The position numbers and the translations under genes were made by a program. A DNA stretch of 64,000 bases from Halichondria panicea (Eukaryota > Porifera > Demospongiae > Suberitida > Halichondriidae): contig NC_087384.1 in assembly GCF_963675165.1 (NCBI RefSeq), positions 2,998,501 to 3,062,500 of the forward strand, in the 5' to 3' direction. This document shows, one piece after another, positions 10,219-20,878 of this stretch. Under the pieces are notes generated by a model. That model did no database searches. It was not told where the DNA came from and saw nothing but the letters and a program-made list of their open reading frames with translations. Positions within the stretch are counted from its first letter, which is position 1. Every line of letters starts with the position of its first letter.

Positions 10219-10999
10219 ATGACTGATACTGGGTTCTTAGAACGAGACGGATTGATTTATAGACGATGGGTGCCAGCTAAGCGAGAGGCCGAGGAGGTGT
10301 TGCCAAAGGACTATCGTCATAATGTTTTACATATTGCACACACTAGGTGGACACCTTGGAAAGAAGAAAACAGCCAGGAGAGTTATGGACAGGTTCTATT
10401 GACCAACTTTGTTTGGTGACGTTAAAGACTATTGCCGTAGCTGTGCCAGAAGTGTACCCGGAGGCGAGGTGCCACTCCCCTGTATCTCCACCCCGTTTGA
10501 ACGAATTGCCTTGGACATCATTGGCCCACTGCCAAGGAACCGCTCAGGAAACCGGTACGTCCTTGTGATATGTGATTATGGAACTAGATACCCAGAAGCG
10601 AAATTGATCGATGCGGAGCACGTGCTAGTGAAGCCTCCCGAAAGAGATCCTCACCGATCAGGGGACCAACTTCACCTCACAGATGTTGGCCGAACTGCTT
10701 GGAGTAAAAGCTAGCCCCCAAACATTCGAACAGACACTGAAAGAGATGCTCAGAAAATCAGCAGCAGAGGATGGTAAGGATTGGGACAAGCTAATCCCAT
10801 ATGTTTTGTTTGCATACAGAGAAGTCCCACAAGAAAGTACAGGATACTCCCCATTTGAGCTGCTCTATGGCCGTGATGTCAGAGGACTGTATTGAAGGAG
10901 GCTGATGAAAGTATTTCCACCATGTTCTGCTAATGCGAGAAAGAATGGCTGCACAAAAGTCTCAGAAGCGTTACTATGATCGAGGCACCAGAGAGAGAA
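10219..10999 (+). pseudogene. Integrase (upstream of RT)
   Basis: An H2C2-type N-terminus is seen: histidines around HNVLHIAHT near 10319-10345, and CRSC near 10436. It is followed by a DDE core with ALDIIGPL near 10511, a DQGTNFTS block near 10657 (in a shifted frame), and the C-terminal FAYREVPQESTGYSPFELLYG block at about 10810-10870. Then comes a tail with YYDRGTRERT that is cut by the inserted element at 11005. Three frames are needed, so it is inactive. Its position before RT is the key structural oddity. Confidence 0.8.
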
Positions 11000-11004
11000 C
11001 AGGT

Positions 11005-11670
11005 CAGAGGCGGATCTAGACATTAGAAAAGGGTGGTTCCTAAAAGCAATTGGTAAAAGGATAATGAGCCCAGCAGCGCAAAAATTGGACCACGCCCACT
11101 TCCGGTATACCCTCCGCCCATTTCCGGTGTCGTTTCCTGTCACCTGAGTGCTAGGCCAAGCTGCTAGGGAGGTCTATTATAGTACCGTAGTCTAGCTATA
11201 GCTATGGCTCCAGTGCAGTGATAGCATCCTGTGACTCTGAACCTACAATTGAAGTTGTTTTTATTTATAAGTTTTGTTGTTTATTTATATGATTTGGATT
11301 TTTATTTATGTGAAACCGTACCTGCTCTACTCTTTTTGAGAATGGTTCCTGTTACTCATTGTTGTATAATAAGTAAGTCTGGTTAAACATAATTACCACA
11401 ATCAAAGCCATCTTGTATCCAATTAATTACTGCTTACTATGCAATTTTTGCAACGCGATCAGTTGAGAAAGAGTAAAGAAGCTGCCACTGCTTTTAGCTA
11501 AGTTCTGTTCCTTCTAGAGTGGACTACATGCAGGTATTGACATTACTACATAAGTAGAATAGGTAAAACATGACTGTAAATGACTGTAGATTGCTAAAAA
11601 TCAATTTTAATATTTTGAGCAAAAGGGGGGTTCCTTTGCTCCCTTGGATCTCCCCCTGGATCTACCTCTG
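11005..11670. mobile_element. 666-bp DNA element inserted into the retrotransposon
   Basis: The ends are CAGAGGCGGATCTAGA and, in reverse complement, CAGAGGTAGATCCAG. The 5-bp sequence CAGGT is duplicated on both sides (11000-11004 and 11671-11675). Removing the element plus one duplication restores the integrase-tail reading through the junction. No ORF of note is inside. A related left end is at 33902. A 5-bp duplication does not fit hAT (8 bp); the superfamily is open. Confidence 0.8.
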
Positions 11671-11675
11671 CAGGT

Positions 11676-13135
11676 CCTCGTGCTACTTCCGACCACAAGC
11701 TCAAGGGCAAAGTGAACTATTTGGTAAACCTACACGATCGGCGTAAAAGCAAACGAGTATTCCACGGGCTAACAAGCACTAACTACTTTGTTGAAGAGGC
11801 GACCGATGACACTGAAGGGTGAAGAGTTAAGTTCAGAACAAAAAGAAAAGTTGAAAGAAGTTCTTGACACCTACGCAGATGTGTTAACGGCCACTCCTGG
11901 ATGTACCAATCTGGCGTCGCACACTATTACAACGGGACTCCTACAACTAAACTACCACCCTATCGACTACCGCAGGCTTATCGAGCAGCCGTAAAACAAG
12001 AGCTGCTAGATCATGGAATTATCGAACCGTCATCCAGCGACTGGGCATCACCGATAGTTTTGGTTGGAAAGGACTATCGAAATGTGTCGAATATGGATGC
12101 AGGATAATCTAGGAGAGGCCAAGTTTATCAGTACCCTGGACTTGTCACGTGGCTATTGGCAAGTACCTGTGGAAACCGGAGGCACAGGCAAAGACAGCGT
12201 TTACCACACCCTTTGGTTTGTTTCAGTTTCGGAGGATGCCATTTGGCCGCTCCCAGCCACGTTCCAGCGGATGGTCGACAAACGGTCTGCAGCATTGTGC
12301 AAATGCTTACTTGGATGACATTGTGATATACAGTGGAACCTGGCAGGATCACCTGGCCATTGTACTGGATCGAATTCGAGCTGCTGGCCTCACTGTAAAG
12401 CCCAAAAAATGCCAATTTGGAACAAATCAGTGTGTATATTTGGGGTTTGTTGTGGGCAATGGAACAGTGCAACTTGAACACCCGAAGATAGATGCAATTG
12501 AAAACTTTGAAAAGCCGAAAACATACCTCGGAATGACGGGATATTATCGTAAATTTATTCCTGATTATTCTACGGTCGCTTGTTCCCTTACAGATTTAAC
12601 ACGAGGAAAAGCTCCCTCTCAGGTGAAATGGACCGCAGACTGAAACAGCATTTCAACACCTTAAAAAATGCTTGTGCTCAAAACCAATACTCCGGAGTCC
12701 AGACTTTAGCCGTGAATTCATCTTACAAACTGATGCGTCAGACAGAGGGGTTGGAGCAGTACTTAGCCAGAAGGATGATGAGGGTAACGAACACCCTACT
12801 GCTTGCAAACTGTTGGAGAAAAATACTCGACTATAGAGAAAGAATGTTTGGTGATTAAATTGGGAGTTGGTGCCTACTTACTAGGTGCCTACTTACTAGG
12901 CCGACCCTTTACAATTCAGACTGACCATCGTTCCCTAGAATGGTTGGACCGGATCAAAGAGAACAATGCGAGATTAACACGATGGAGCTTGTTCCTGAGT
13001 AGTTGTACTTAAATGTAAATATCTTATGATTGGAACATTTCTAAGAAAATCCGAAGGAATAAGCTACAAAATACACAGTGAAATATCGACAAGGGAAAAG
13101 CAACGGGAATGCAGACGCTCTTTCCCGAGGGCCGT
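11676..13135 (+). pseudogene. Reverse transcriptase and RNase H, gypsy type
   Basis: In order: an N-terminal linker with ELSSEQKEKLKEVL at 11821-11870; PYRLPQAYRAAVKQEL; GIIEPSSSDWASPIVLV near 12020; STLDLSRGYWQVPVE near 12130; the FGLFQFRRMPFG block near 12215; the catalytic YLDDIVIYS near 12310; and the thumb/connection LGMTGYYRKFIPDYS near 12525. RNase H follows, with LQTDASD-type and TIEKECL blocks near 12720-12850, QTDHRSLEWL near 12915 and a KYRQGKSNGNAD end near 13085. Frames change many times, and a short duplication occurs at 12870-12900. Confidence 0.85.
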
Positions 13136-13174
13136 AAACAAGTTTATTGCAGGAGAGGTGGGTAGGAGTGTGAA

Positions 13175-13523
13175 AGACTATGTTTGTGCTTTTGTTCGTT
13201 ATTGTATAGGGTTACTGTTCATGTATGCCAGGCAATGATTATAGCTGTTATAGTGTTAAATAGACTACATTCACTTATTTGGTATGTTGTGCAATAGTAT
13301 ACGACTGTACACCCAAGGTCCTCTCTCCTGCCCTGTACTCTCCTGCCCTGTAAGATCCCGTCAAACCAGTTTTAGAACCTGACAAACAGGAAGTGTTCAG
13401 GAGTGTATAAAAGGACAGTGTGTTAGATTTTGAGTTTTAGTTGTTTTTGTGATGTTAAAGTTTATGCGATGTTGTGGAATTGATGTTGTTAAATGAAATT
13501 GAATTGGGAGAACTTAATAGTCT
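13175..13523 (+). repeat. 3' LTR of the Gmr1-like element
   Basis: It matches the 5' LTR with small indels. It is preceded by a purine-rich tract (GGAGAGGTGGGTAGGAG) at about 13153-13169 that fits a polypurine primer. The sequence right after it differs from that after the 5' LTR, as expected for the outer flank. Confidence 0.8.
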
Positions 13524-13540
13524 AGAAGTGGATCTTTTAC

Positions 13541-14174
13541 ATTGGCTGATGCTAACAAATCAAGCTTCCCTGAGTTGTTACGGTTAGCTTATGTGATGTT
13601 CGTACAGATTTGGGACCCTAAGGGGGACCTAAATGTCCCTTGGGGTCCCAAAAACCCCAGCGACCCTGAAAGTTGGCTAGTGCTCGTCATGCTGAGTTGT
13701 TACGGGTACACCCTAGGGGACAGGGACTTTGGGGTCCCACGAATCCTAGCGACCTTGAAAGTTGGCTGGTGCTAGCTTCCTCATCATGCTGAGTTGTTAC
13801 GGTTAGCTTATGTGATTAGCTTATGTGAGACGCTAGGGGACGTAAATGTCCCTAGCGAGTTGGCTGGTGCTAACAAGTCAAGCTTCGTCATCATGCTGAG
13901 TTGTTACGGTTAGCTTATGTGAGGTTCGTACAGATTTGGGACTCCAGGGGACGCTTTGGAGTCCCACGAACCCCAGCGACCCTGAAAGTTGGCTGGTGCT
14001 AACAAGTCAAGCTTGAGTTGTTACGGTTAGCTTATGTGAGGTTCGTACAAATTTGGGACGACTCCAGGGGACGCCCTTGTGATCCTGAAAGTTGGCTGGT
14101 GTTAACAAGTCAAGCTTCCTCATCATGCTGAGTTGTTACAGTTAGTTTATGAGGTTTGTACACATTTGGGACGC
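13541..14174. repeat. Minisatellite, left block
   Basis: Units of roughly 110-140 bp contain AACAAGTCAAGCTTCCTCAT, GAGTTGTTACGGTTAGCTTA, GGTTCGTACAGATTTGGGAC and GCTAGGGGAC, plus a GTCCC-rich part and AAAGTTGGCTGGTG. The array is interrupted exactly at a GGGACGCTAGGGG site by the element at 14177-20126 and resumes at 20127. Confidence 0.9.
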
Positions 14175-14466
14175 TACACTGTAAAAACTAGTGGGTCGTT
14201 TTAACATACTAGTGGGTCAACTGACATTATGAGCAGTGGGTCACACACGGGTCATATCCACAAAAGTGATGATTCAATGGATGGTTATGTCGATTTTGAC
14301 TCACTTTATATGAAATAACCCGTATGTTAAATGAAGATGGGTAAAGTGTACCCGGTAAAGTGAGTCAAACATACCTTGTATGTATGTTACATGCAAGTGG
14401 GTCTTATAAAATAACTCTTTGTTTATTTGCAACGACGTTGGAAAAGCTACCTATAATAATTAATGT

Positions 14467-17387
14467 CATTCAGTATTATTTTCTATATATTGCGTATATG
14501 TCATCATTTTAACAATCAGTATAATTATTATACACTTGTCATCACTGCTATTAAACAAAAATTCTATATGGTCACATGACCTCACAACAATCAGTGTTTG
14601 TAAATTAATGGTGTACTTGTGAAGTACTTGGTATAACGCTAAATGACTCACAAGAACAACCGAGTAAGTATTGTCTAAGCACACCTCATAGCGGTGATTA
14701 AAACCTAATGTTGTATAAAGTTGAGCAGCAACATATATTGAGTCTCGGACAACAACAACATGCCTGATTTCACCAAAGATTGGGTAGTCTGTATCCTCAG
14801 GTTTTTTCAAACAGATAACTCCACTTGACAGATAACTCCACTTGGGCGAAACTCTTGTCCTAGACATTTTACACAAGAACTACTGCAGAACAAGTCCAGT
14901 TATTAAGGTTTTATGACTCACTTACACAGGTAAAAACAGCTTATTTGGAAACGTTGTCATTATGATAGCTTTCAACTGTGACGGGTGGAAGCTCTCAAGG
15001 GGATACTCGTCAACTAAAAAACAACATTTATCGCAAATAAATATCTCAACTAAGATTACCTTTGTGGATTTCATCACCACATATAGGAAATTGGTCCTTT
15101 CCACTCCAGGAGAAGGTAACAGGTGCATGCACATGTAATTTTGGTGCCGTTCCGCTATAGTCTTGGGGAGATTTTTGAAATTCTTTCCCACAAACTGTTT
15201 CAGCTGCGAATTTTTCGCTTCAAAGCGCATACACCACTGATGACGAAGGGGGCCAAACCTGCATCATTACAAAAGGTAGCCTTATACGTGTTTGTGTGCC
15301 GTGTTTGTGTGCAAACAGTTTTCACACCTAAAACACGTTGACTAAGACAAATGCAACTTACAGTCTAACTTGGGGTGATCGAGTCAGGATAGAGTCTGAG
15401 AAGGTAGTCCTCTATTGATAGTTGTAGAGTCTCTATAGAATCGCTCGTAAACTCAAATGCTGTGCACAGAACCATAACAGACAACAACCCCAAGTAACAG
15501 ATCCAGTGAGGATCATCGTTAGGAACAAATTCACCAACCATAAGCGGAAGAAGCCGTCCTAGCAACCACATTTGTGATGCTGCAAAGGAGCACGCATATG
15601 CATACATGCATGTATTTATTTGTATGGATTCATGTACAACAAATTAATTACCTGATTGTACAATCTTTTTGTCCTCTGCAGTCAGGTGATCTCTATCGAT
15701 AGGTCGAGGCTTATTCATCTTTTCACTGTACCCATACTTGAAAATCGAAATTTGGGTATTAAGCTGTTGTAGAGTGAAAAATCGCTTCTGAGAGATGCAG
15801 TAACGAACCAATGCGACGAGGCAAAACACCCTCAAATATGATATGCATTATGTCAAGCACGAACAAACATCAAATCCAGGTGCTTCGTGTAAAATACTGA
15901 GACCGAACTGTCTTGAGAAAGAAGGGTCACTGTCGACTAACTCACAGTAGTACGTAACTTATCACACTGGAGCTATATCAATGCATGGATATGTCAATTA
16001 ATGTCTGTTTCCTGTATGTATGCGTATATACTATGATAATGCCATACAGTTCACCTTTTGACAGAGTTCCTGTTTGGTGATCATACATGTTCAACAGCCT
16101 CGGTAAGCCCCACCTACACCCACACCTGCTGCCGGGGTATCCGCAAGATACACCAGCAAAGAACCTTTCAATTGCTTTTCGCTATCACCCCATTGTACAG
16201 TTATTCCCTGAACGTATCAGGATTTTTAATATTGATGTGCAATAATTATAAACTCACAGTAGAGCCTAGAGTTTTCAAATCTTTGACAGCAGAGGATAAT
16301 ATTCGGTCGATACCGTACTACGTTCGCATTAATCACTGCTAATCACTGCTAAAAGCTGAATGTACTTCGTCAATGGGGGCAGGGTGTACATTTAATAACG
16401 TCCAATAGAAAACAGCTGAAAAAGTGTTTATAACATTATAATCATAATTACCTATTTCCCCTGCGTAAGCCAAGCGGATTGGCTACCTCTAACTCATCAT
16501 GGTAGAATGCAAGCCGTAACTCATTCGTCTGCGATGCTCCCTTGGCATATGCTCCGTCCATAACGTCGCGAAGGACACCATGCATGCGATAGACCTCCTC
16601 CTGAATGTCGTTTTTTCTGAGTAAAGCCTATTTGATAACACATTATTATGGTATACACATTGATTCAAAAGACTCACCTTGAGGGACTTTAAAAGTGGTA
16701 CGTAGTAAAATCTATCGTACATTCGTACAGCCTTTTTCCGAACCCTCCTCATTTTCCACTCAAGGTGAGATCCCAGAGTGACAGGTGTGGATTCCTGTAA
16801 GAAAACAATTTTTAAAGATGCTACTCAATATCTATTTTACTCACCACAAGCTGAAAATTTTCCCTGAAATACTTCCTTTGTAGATAAAATGATTGAAGGC
16901 CACCGAACATATCCTTGGCAACATCAACCCTTTTTTTTATCAAAAGAAGTGCCTCGTCCAAACTAGAATCACCAGTACCAGCTGTAATAGAATCTCGACA
17001 GCAAGGAAGGAAGCTGTTGACGACACCACATGGTCTATTGCAGTTTGAGTGATTGAGTATTTTTCTTTCAATCCAAGGATATAACGTGCCTCGAGCCACT
17101 TCTTGTCTAACTGTAGGTGAGTTTCTTCAGATCTTTGACTGGTACATGATTCATCTGCATTGAGAGTGGGCTGGACGAAATTTTCTGGCTCTGAATCTTC
17201 ATCGTCCTGGACATAGGTACTTTCTATAGTGTGCTTTCTGTATGCACTAAGTTTCTTGAAGGATCTGTTGCAAAATGAACAGTAAACATGAAAGTTGGGA
17301 TCATCTCTATGAACAGTGTAGATGTGCTTCTGCAAGTGGTAGCGAAGGTGCACATGGAACACCGGTAGACTTCTTTTGTTGTGCCAT
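14467..17387 (-). pseudogene. Multi-exon C2H2-start transposase-like gene (decayed)
   Basis: At least nine exons can be followed. The first (from about 17387, in frame from 17362) has a CSFCNRSFKKLSAYRKH zinc-finger-like block and ILGLKEKYSITQTAIDHVV. Exon 16678-16794 ends YYVPLLKSLK. Exon 16452-16627 has FYHDELEVANPLG. Exon 16055-16207 has SLLVYLADTPAAG. Near 15840 is DIMHIIFEGVLP. Exon 15362-15579 has SQMWLLGRLLPLMVGEFV. Exon 15060-15258 has FGPLRHQWCMRFEAKNS. The last (about 14467-14860) has YPIFGEIRHVVVV. I recall this block order from a multi-copy unnamed fish/cnidarian family. HDE, ADT and FEA acidic residues could form a DDE triad (inference). A TGA in exon 16055-16207 and several frame changes mark decay. 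Confidence 0.75.
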
Positions 17388-17519
17388 ATTAGGCTTTGAG
17401 GACCTCAGGCCTCAGGCCAGGAGGGAGGAGCTGCATGCAGCTTGGTTGCTACGGTACAGGACAATTTCGAGCATGCGCAGTACGTGCACAGCTGGCTATC
17501 TGCAGCTAGCTGGTCGGCC
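17388..17519. promoter_or_regulatory. Shared divergent upstream region
   Basis: The 132 bp between the first codons of the two divergent genes must hold both promoters if they are transcribed. It is GC-richer than the surroundings. I see no convincing TATA box. Confidence 0.4.
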
Positions 17520-19708
17520 ATGGACACTCTATCCACTGAGGAGATTTGTAAGCGCCTTTGTGAAAGAGGAATAGATGACACTTCTATAAGAGGTAAGGTC
17601 TCTAGTAGTAATTATTATGAGAGGTTTTTTTAACTTTATAATAATAGTGATTGACACTAGATATATATAAGTATAGCAAGCCAACCACATTAGCAATTGT
17701 TACCTGTTACCTATTACTACTTGCTACAAGATTCAAAACTCTTAAAATGTCCTTGTTACAGAAAATGATATTGATGGCGAAGCCCTGGTCGAGTTAGTAA
17801 ACGACTTTAATGAGTTTTCCGCTCTCGTACCTATACCTATCGTGAGGCTGAAAATGAGAAAGTTCGTCAGAGATGTTCAGAGCCAGGTAATTCTGTCCTT
17901 GAGTAAAACTTTGTGCATATAGGAGGTGGCATGTGAAGAACTACCAAGGGTGGCAAAACGGCCCCTGAACCTGGATGTGAGTTAATACTAAGTGTGTTGC
18001 TATGTGTCACATGAAAAACTTTGTGCACATAGGAGGTGGTATGTAAAGAACTACCAAGGGTGGCAAAACGGCCCCTGAACCTGGATGTGAGTTAATACTA
18101 AGCGTGTTGCTATGTGTCACATGAAGCACTTTGTGCATATAGGAGGTGGTATGTACCAAGGGTGGCCCCTGAACCTGGATGTGAGTTATAAATAATGAAT
18201 TATTTGTTTATAGGAAACTTCTGAAGACATCCTGAGTGCTCGTGAAACTAAAGATTCTGAACCGCCGATGAAAAAATTAGTAAGTATTCATATCGACCCA
18301 TACGAATTATGAATTATCATAGTGTGCTCTTTCTTGCACTCATAGGAAAATGTCCTGGATCTTTCATTTGACATTAAAAATGTTCAGCTTCCCACCCATT
18401 TCTCACGAAGGGTTACGAATCTCATTGCTGATGGAACCTTAGCAGAGCCAGACAACCAACCGATCAGCGTTCATCCGAGAAATCGTCGACTTCTTCGATG
18501 GAGTTCTACCAGATCCTAGTGTCAGTGAATATGAAGCTATAAGTCGAAAGGTGGTCGAAAAATACCCCTCACTGCAAGACACAAGAAAAACCAAGTATTG
18601 GGTAAGTGAACTACAAATACCCTCGCATCCATTATTATAGCTATAATTTCCCTGCAGCAAACGCAATTGTCCCAGCGATATAGAAACAAGAGAAAGATGC
18701 ACACGCGCATTAAGTCGAAAAGCTTCGCACTGACTGTTCCCAAGACTGAGCCGGATGAAGTTGAGAGTGAATCAGCAAAATCTATGAAAAAGCTTTTAGA
18801 ATCGAAAAATCCTCCAGCTCAAACAATCCAAATGCTAATAAGTAGCAATGAGAATAGCATGGATGAGGAATCCTGAGATCTCTACTAGTATCATCATTGA
18901 AACATTTCCTGTTTTCAAAGAGCACAAATGGGTATAATTATGTGACATTAATACAGTAATTGTACATACTGATCGATACGCCGTATATGTATACACATCC
19001 ATAGTTATCCTAGTAAAAATAATATACTCGTATGCCCTCGCATGCACTCACTTGCATTGTTTCGTCATTTCCAGCTTCTTTACGAGTTTAAGGAAATCAT
19101 TAAAGAAACTTCAATTGTGGAGACCATTGAAGCAAATTGGCAGGCAGTTAACAAGAAAGTTCTCGGTGGAACGGGAAAGATGACATTTGGTGTTGAACGT
19201 CAGCTGCTGGAAGTTATTAACAAAAACATCTACCACAGGAAGCCTCCCAATCTTCCAGTAATTTTCGTTGAGGTATTATACTTAGATTGAACACAGTCAC
19301 TTACATACACGCACTCCGCACTTTTTACTGAGTAAACTATAACATGAATGTATAATTATAATATTCACATCATTATTGTAATGTTCTTCACTGAACCACA
19401 CATTTCTGTCCTAATTATAATCGTTTTCGTTTTCGGCTTGTGACAAGATTGACATCTTTTTCAAGTCTGAAATTTGCGAGCCTCAACTCTTGGTTTTCCA
19501 CGAAGACGACCAAATTGTTCAAATGTTTTTGATAGCAGCGCTAATGGAATTGCCTTCCATGGATTTAATTGGAGGAATAACATCTTTGATGGCGGCTTAT
19601 TATGTTTTCGACATTGTTTACCCGAAATCTCTAAAAGCGACGTTTTTTTTCTTCAAGACATCCTCATGGATCAAAGCGATGGATCTACTAGGTACAGCAT
19701 GTATATAA
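17520..19708 (+). pseudogene. SAMD3-like gene within the transposon
   Basis: Exons: 17520-17592; 17762-17886 (together a SAM-like domain, STEEICKRL through MRKFVRDVQ); 54-bp exon copies from 17923; 18214-18279; 18346-18601 (FIREIVDFFDG, KYPSLQDTRKTKYW); 18658 to about 18876 (YRNKRKMHTRIKSK); 19075-19272 (LLYEFKEIIKETSIVETI, GGTGKMTFGVERQLLEVINK); 19448-19708 (IDIFFKSEICEPQLLVFHED to the stop). This order matches proteins annotated as sterile alpha motif domain-containing protein 3-like in fish and cnidarians, as I recall them. A one-base shift near 18450 and a missing link after 18870 suggest decay. Its role in the element is unknown. Confidence 0.75.
17887..18190 (+). repeat. Triplicated small exon with its intron
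   Basis: A unit of about 110 bp (intron end CTTTGTGCATATAG, a 54-bp exon encoding an EELPRVAKRPLNLD-type peptide, donor GTGAGT) is present three times. The exons are at 17923-17976, 18033-18086 and 18143-18180. The first two are in phase and intact. The third has lost 16 bp inside the exon and would shift the frame if used. Confidence 0.9.
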
Positions 19709-20128
19709 AAAACGCACATCAGTTTGAAATGACATTTATAGTGTAGTAAGTATTGATTGTTATTGTGCGCAATAATTATTTATTGCTTTATAATATTACT
19801 ATATTAATTTTGTTCATGACATTCTCTATCTGTTGTGCTATGTCGTGTATAATTATACTGTTTATGTTACGAAATGCGAACTAACTGCTGTGTGGACCAC
19901 ATGCATGGTAATGGGAAAACAACCCACGAATGGGTGATTATAACACATGTGCATGGGGTAACTCGTGGGTCATTTTAACTACACGGTTCTTGGTGCTTTT
20001 AACCCACTTAAAAGGTAACCCATTGGTTACATTGCAAACATAACCCGTGAGTAGTGTGGGTCATTTGGTGAGACATTCAAATGACCCGCAACCGCGAGTC
20101 ACTTTAACCCATTAGTTTTTATAGTGTA

Positions 20129-20878
20129 GGGGACGCTACAGGGCCCCACAAACCTCAGCAAAATGTTAACAAGTCAAGCTTCCTGCGTTTGTACAGATTT
20201 GGGACGCTAGGGGACTCCAGGGGACGCTACGGGGCAAGGGTTAGGATCAGCGGCCCACAAACCTCAGCAACCCTGAAAGTTGGCTAATGTTTCAAGCTTC
20301 CTCGTCAAGCTTATGTGAGGTTCGTACAGATTTGGGATGCTAGGGGAAGCTAGGGGACGTGATTGTCCCTTATATCGTCCCCAGTAAAACTAAAAGTAGG
20401 CAACAAATCAAGCTTCCTCATCAAGCTGAGTTGTTATAGTTAGGTTTGGTTCGTACACATTTGGGACGCGTGATTGTCTCCACAAACCCGAGCAATCTTG
20501 AAAGTTGGCTAATGTTAACAGGACGCTAGGGGACCTCCACAAATGCAAGCAATCCTTAAATGTTGTAACAAAACACAGTTAGGTTTTGTGATGTTCGTAC
20601 ACATTTGGGACACTAGGGGGACCCGAGTTATCCTGATAGTGGGTTAGTCTTTACAAGAGACCACGCCTCATGTTCTTACATGCCTCATGTCTTCAGTTAC
20701 TGTTTGTAGCGCTTTTGGGACGACGCTAAGGGACGGGAATCTACCCTTTCGTTCCCACAAACCCCAGCAACCCGGCCACGTCTTGGCAAGAGACTACTCC
20801 CGACTAGTCTCCAGTATAGATGCAACCTTTGAATCATGGCTGGTAAATTTGGGACACATAAGGGACGCTTTGGACCAG
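20129..20878. repeat. Minisatellite, right block
   Basis: It continues the same units as 13541-14174 (TTTGGGACGCTAGGGGAC, AACAAGTCAAGCTTCC, CCTGAAAGTTGGCTAATG), more diverged toward 20878. Together the blocks form one array split by the CACTR-ended element. Confidence 0.85.

Larger units (their letters stand above)
8472..13523 (+). mobile_element. Ty3/gypsy-type LTR retrotransposon with Gmr1-like domain order
   Basis: Two LTRs of about 350-360 bp flank a decayed internal region. Reading left to right the domains are: gag with a zinc knuckle, aspartic protease, integrase (zinc-binding and DDE parts), then reverse transcriptase and RNase H. RT and RNase H motifs are gypsy-like, but integrase comes first, as in Ty1/copia. 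That combination is known from the Gmr1 group, originally described in deuterostomes. A primer-binding-like site follows the 5' LTR, and a polypurine tract precedes the 3' LTR. Multiple frameshifts and a 666-bp insertion show it is inactive. Confidence 0.85.
14177..20126. mobile_element. 5950-bp DNA transposon with CACTR ends and two divergent genes
   Basis: The left end and the reverse complement of the right end share CACTRTAAAAACTARTGGGT (two transitions in 20 bp). TA flanks both ends (14175-14176 and 20127-20128). Joining the flanks over one TA recreates the intact minisatellite motif GGGACGCTAGGGGACG, so the borders are well supported. Subterminal regions (14195-14405 and 19915-20110) are rich in GGGTCA/TGACCC-type motifs. 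Inside lie a minus-strand C2H2-start gene and a plus-strand SAMD3-like gene that share one upstream region. CACTA/Mirage-type (CMC) ends with a 2-bp target are the closest known pattern; this class assignment is inference. Confidence 0.85.

Noticed and set aside
11005-11670. hAT assignment of the 666-bp insert
   Set aside because: The visible target duplication is 5 bp, not the 8 bp typical of hAT, so I left the superfamily open.
14177-20126. Treating the SAMD3-like and C2H2-start genes as ordinary host genes
   Set aside because: Matched terminal repeats, TA duplication and a reconstructable empty site place both inside a transposon, and both show frame damage.
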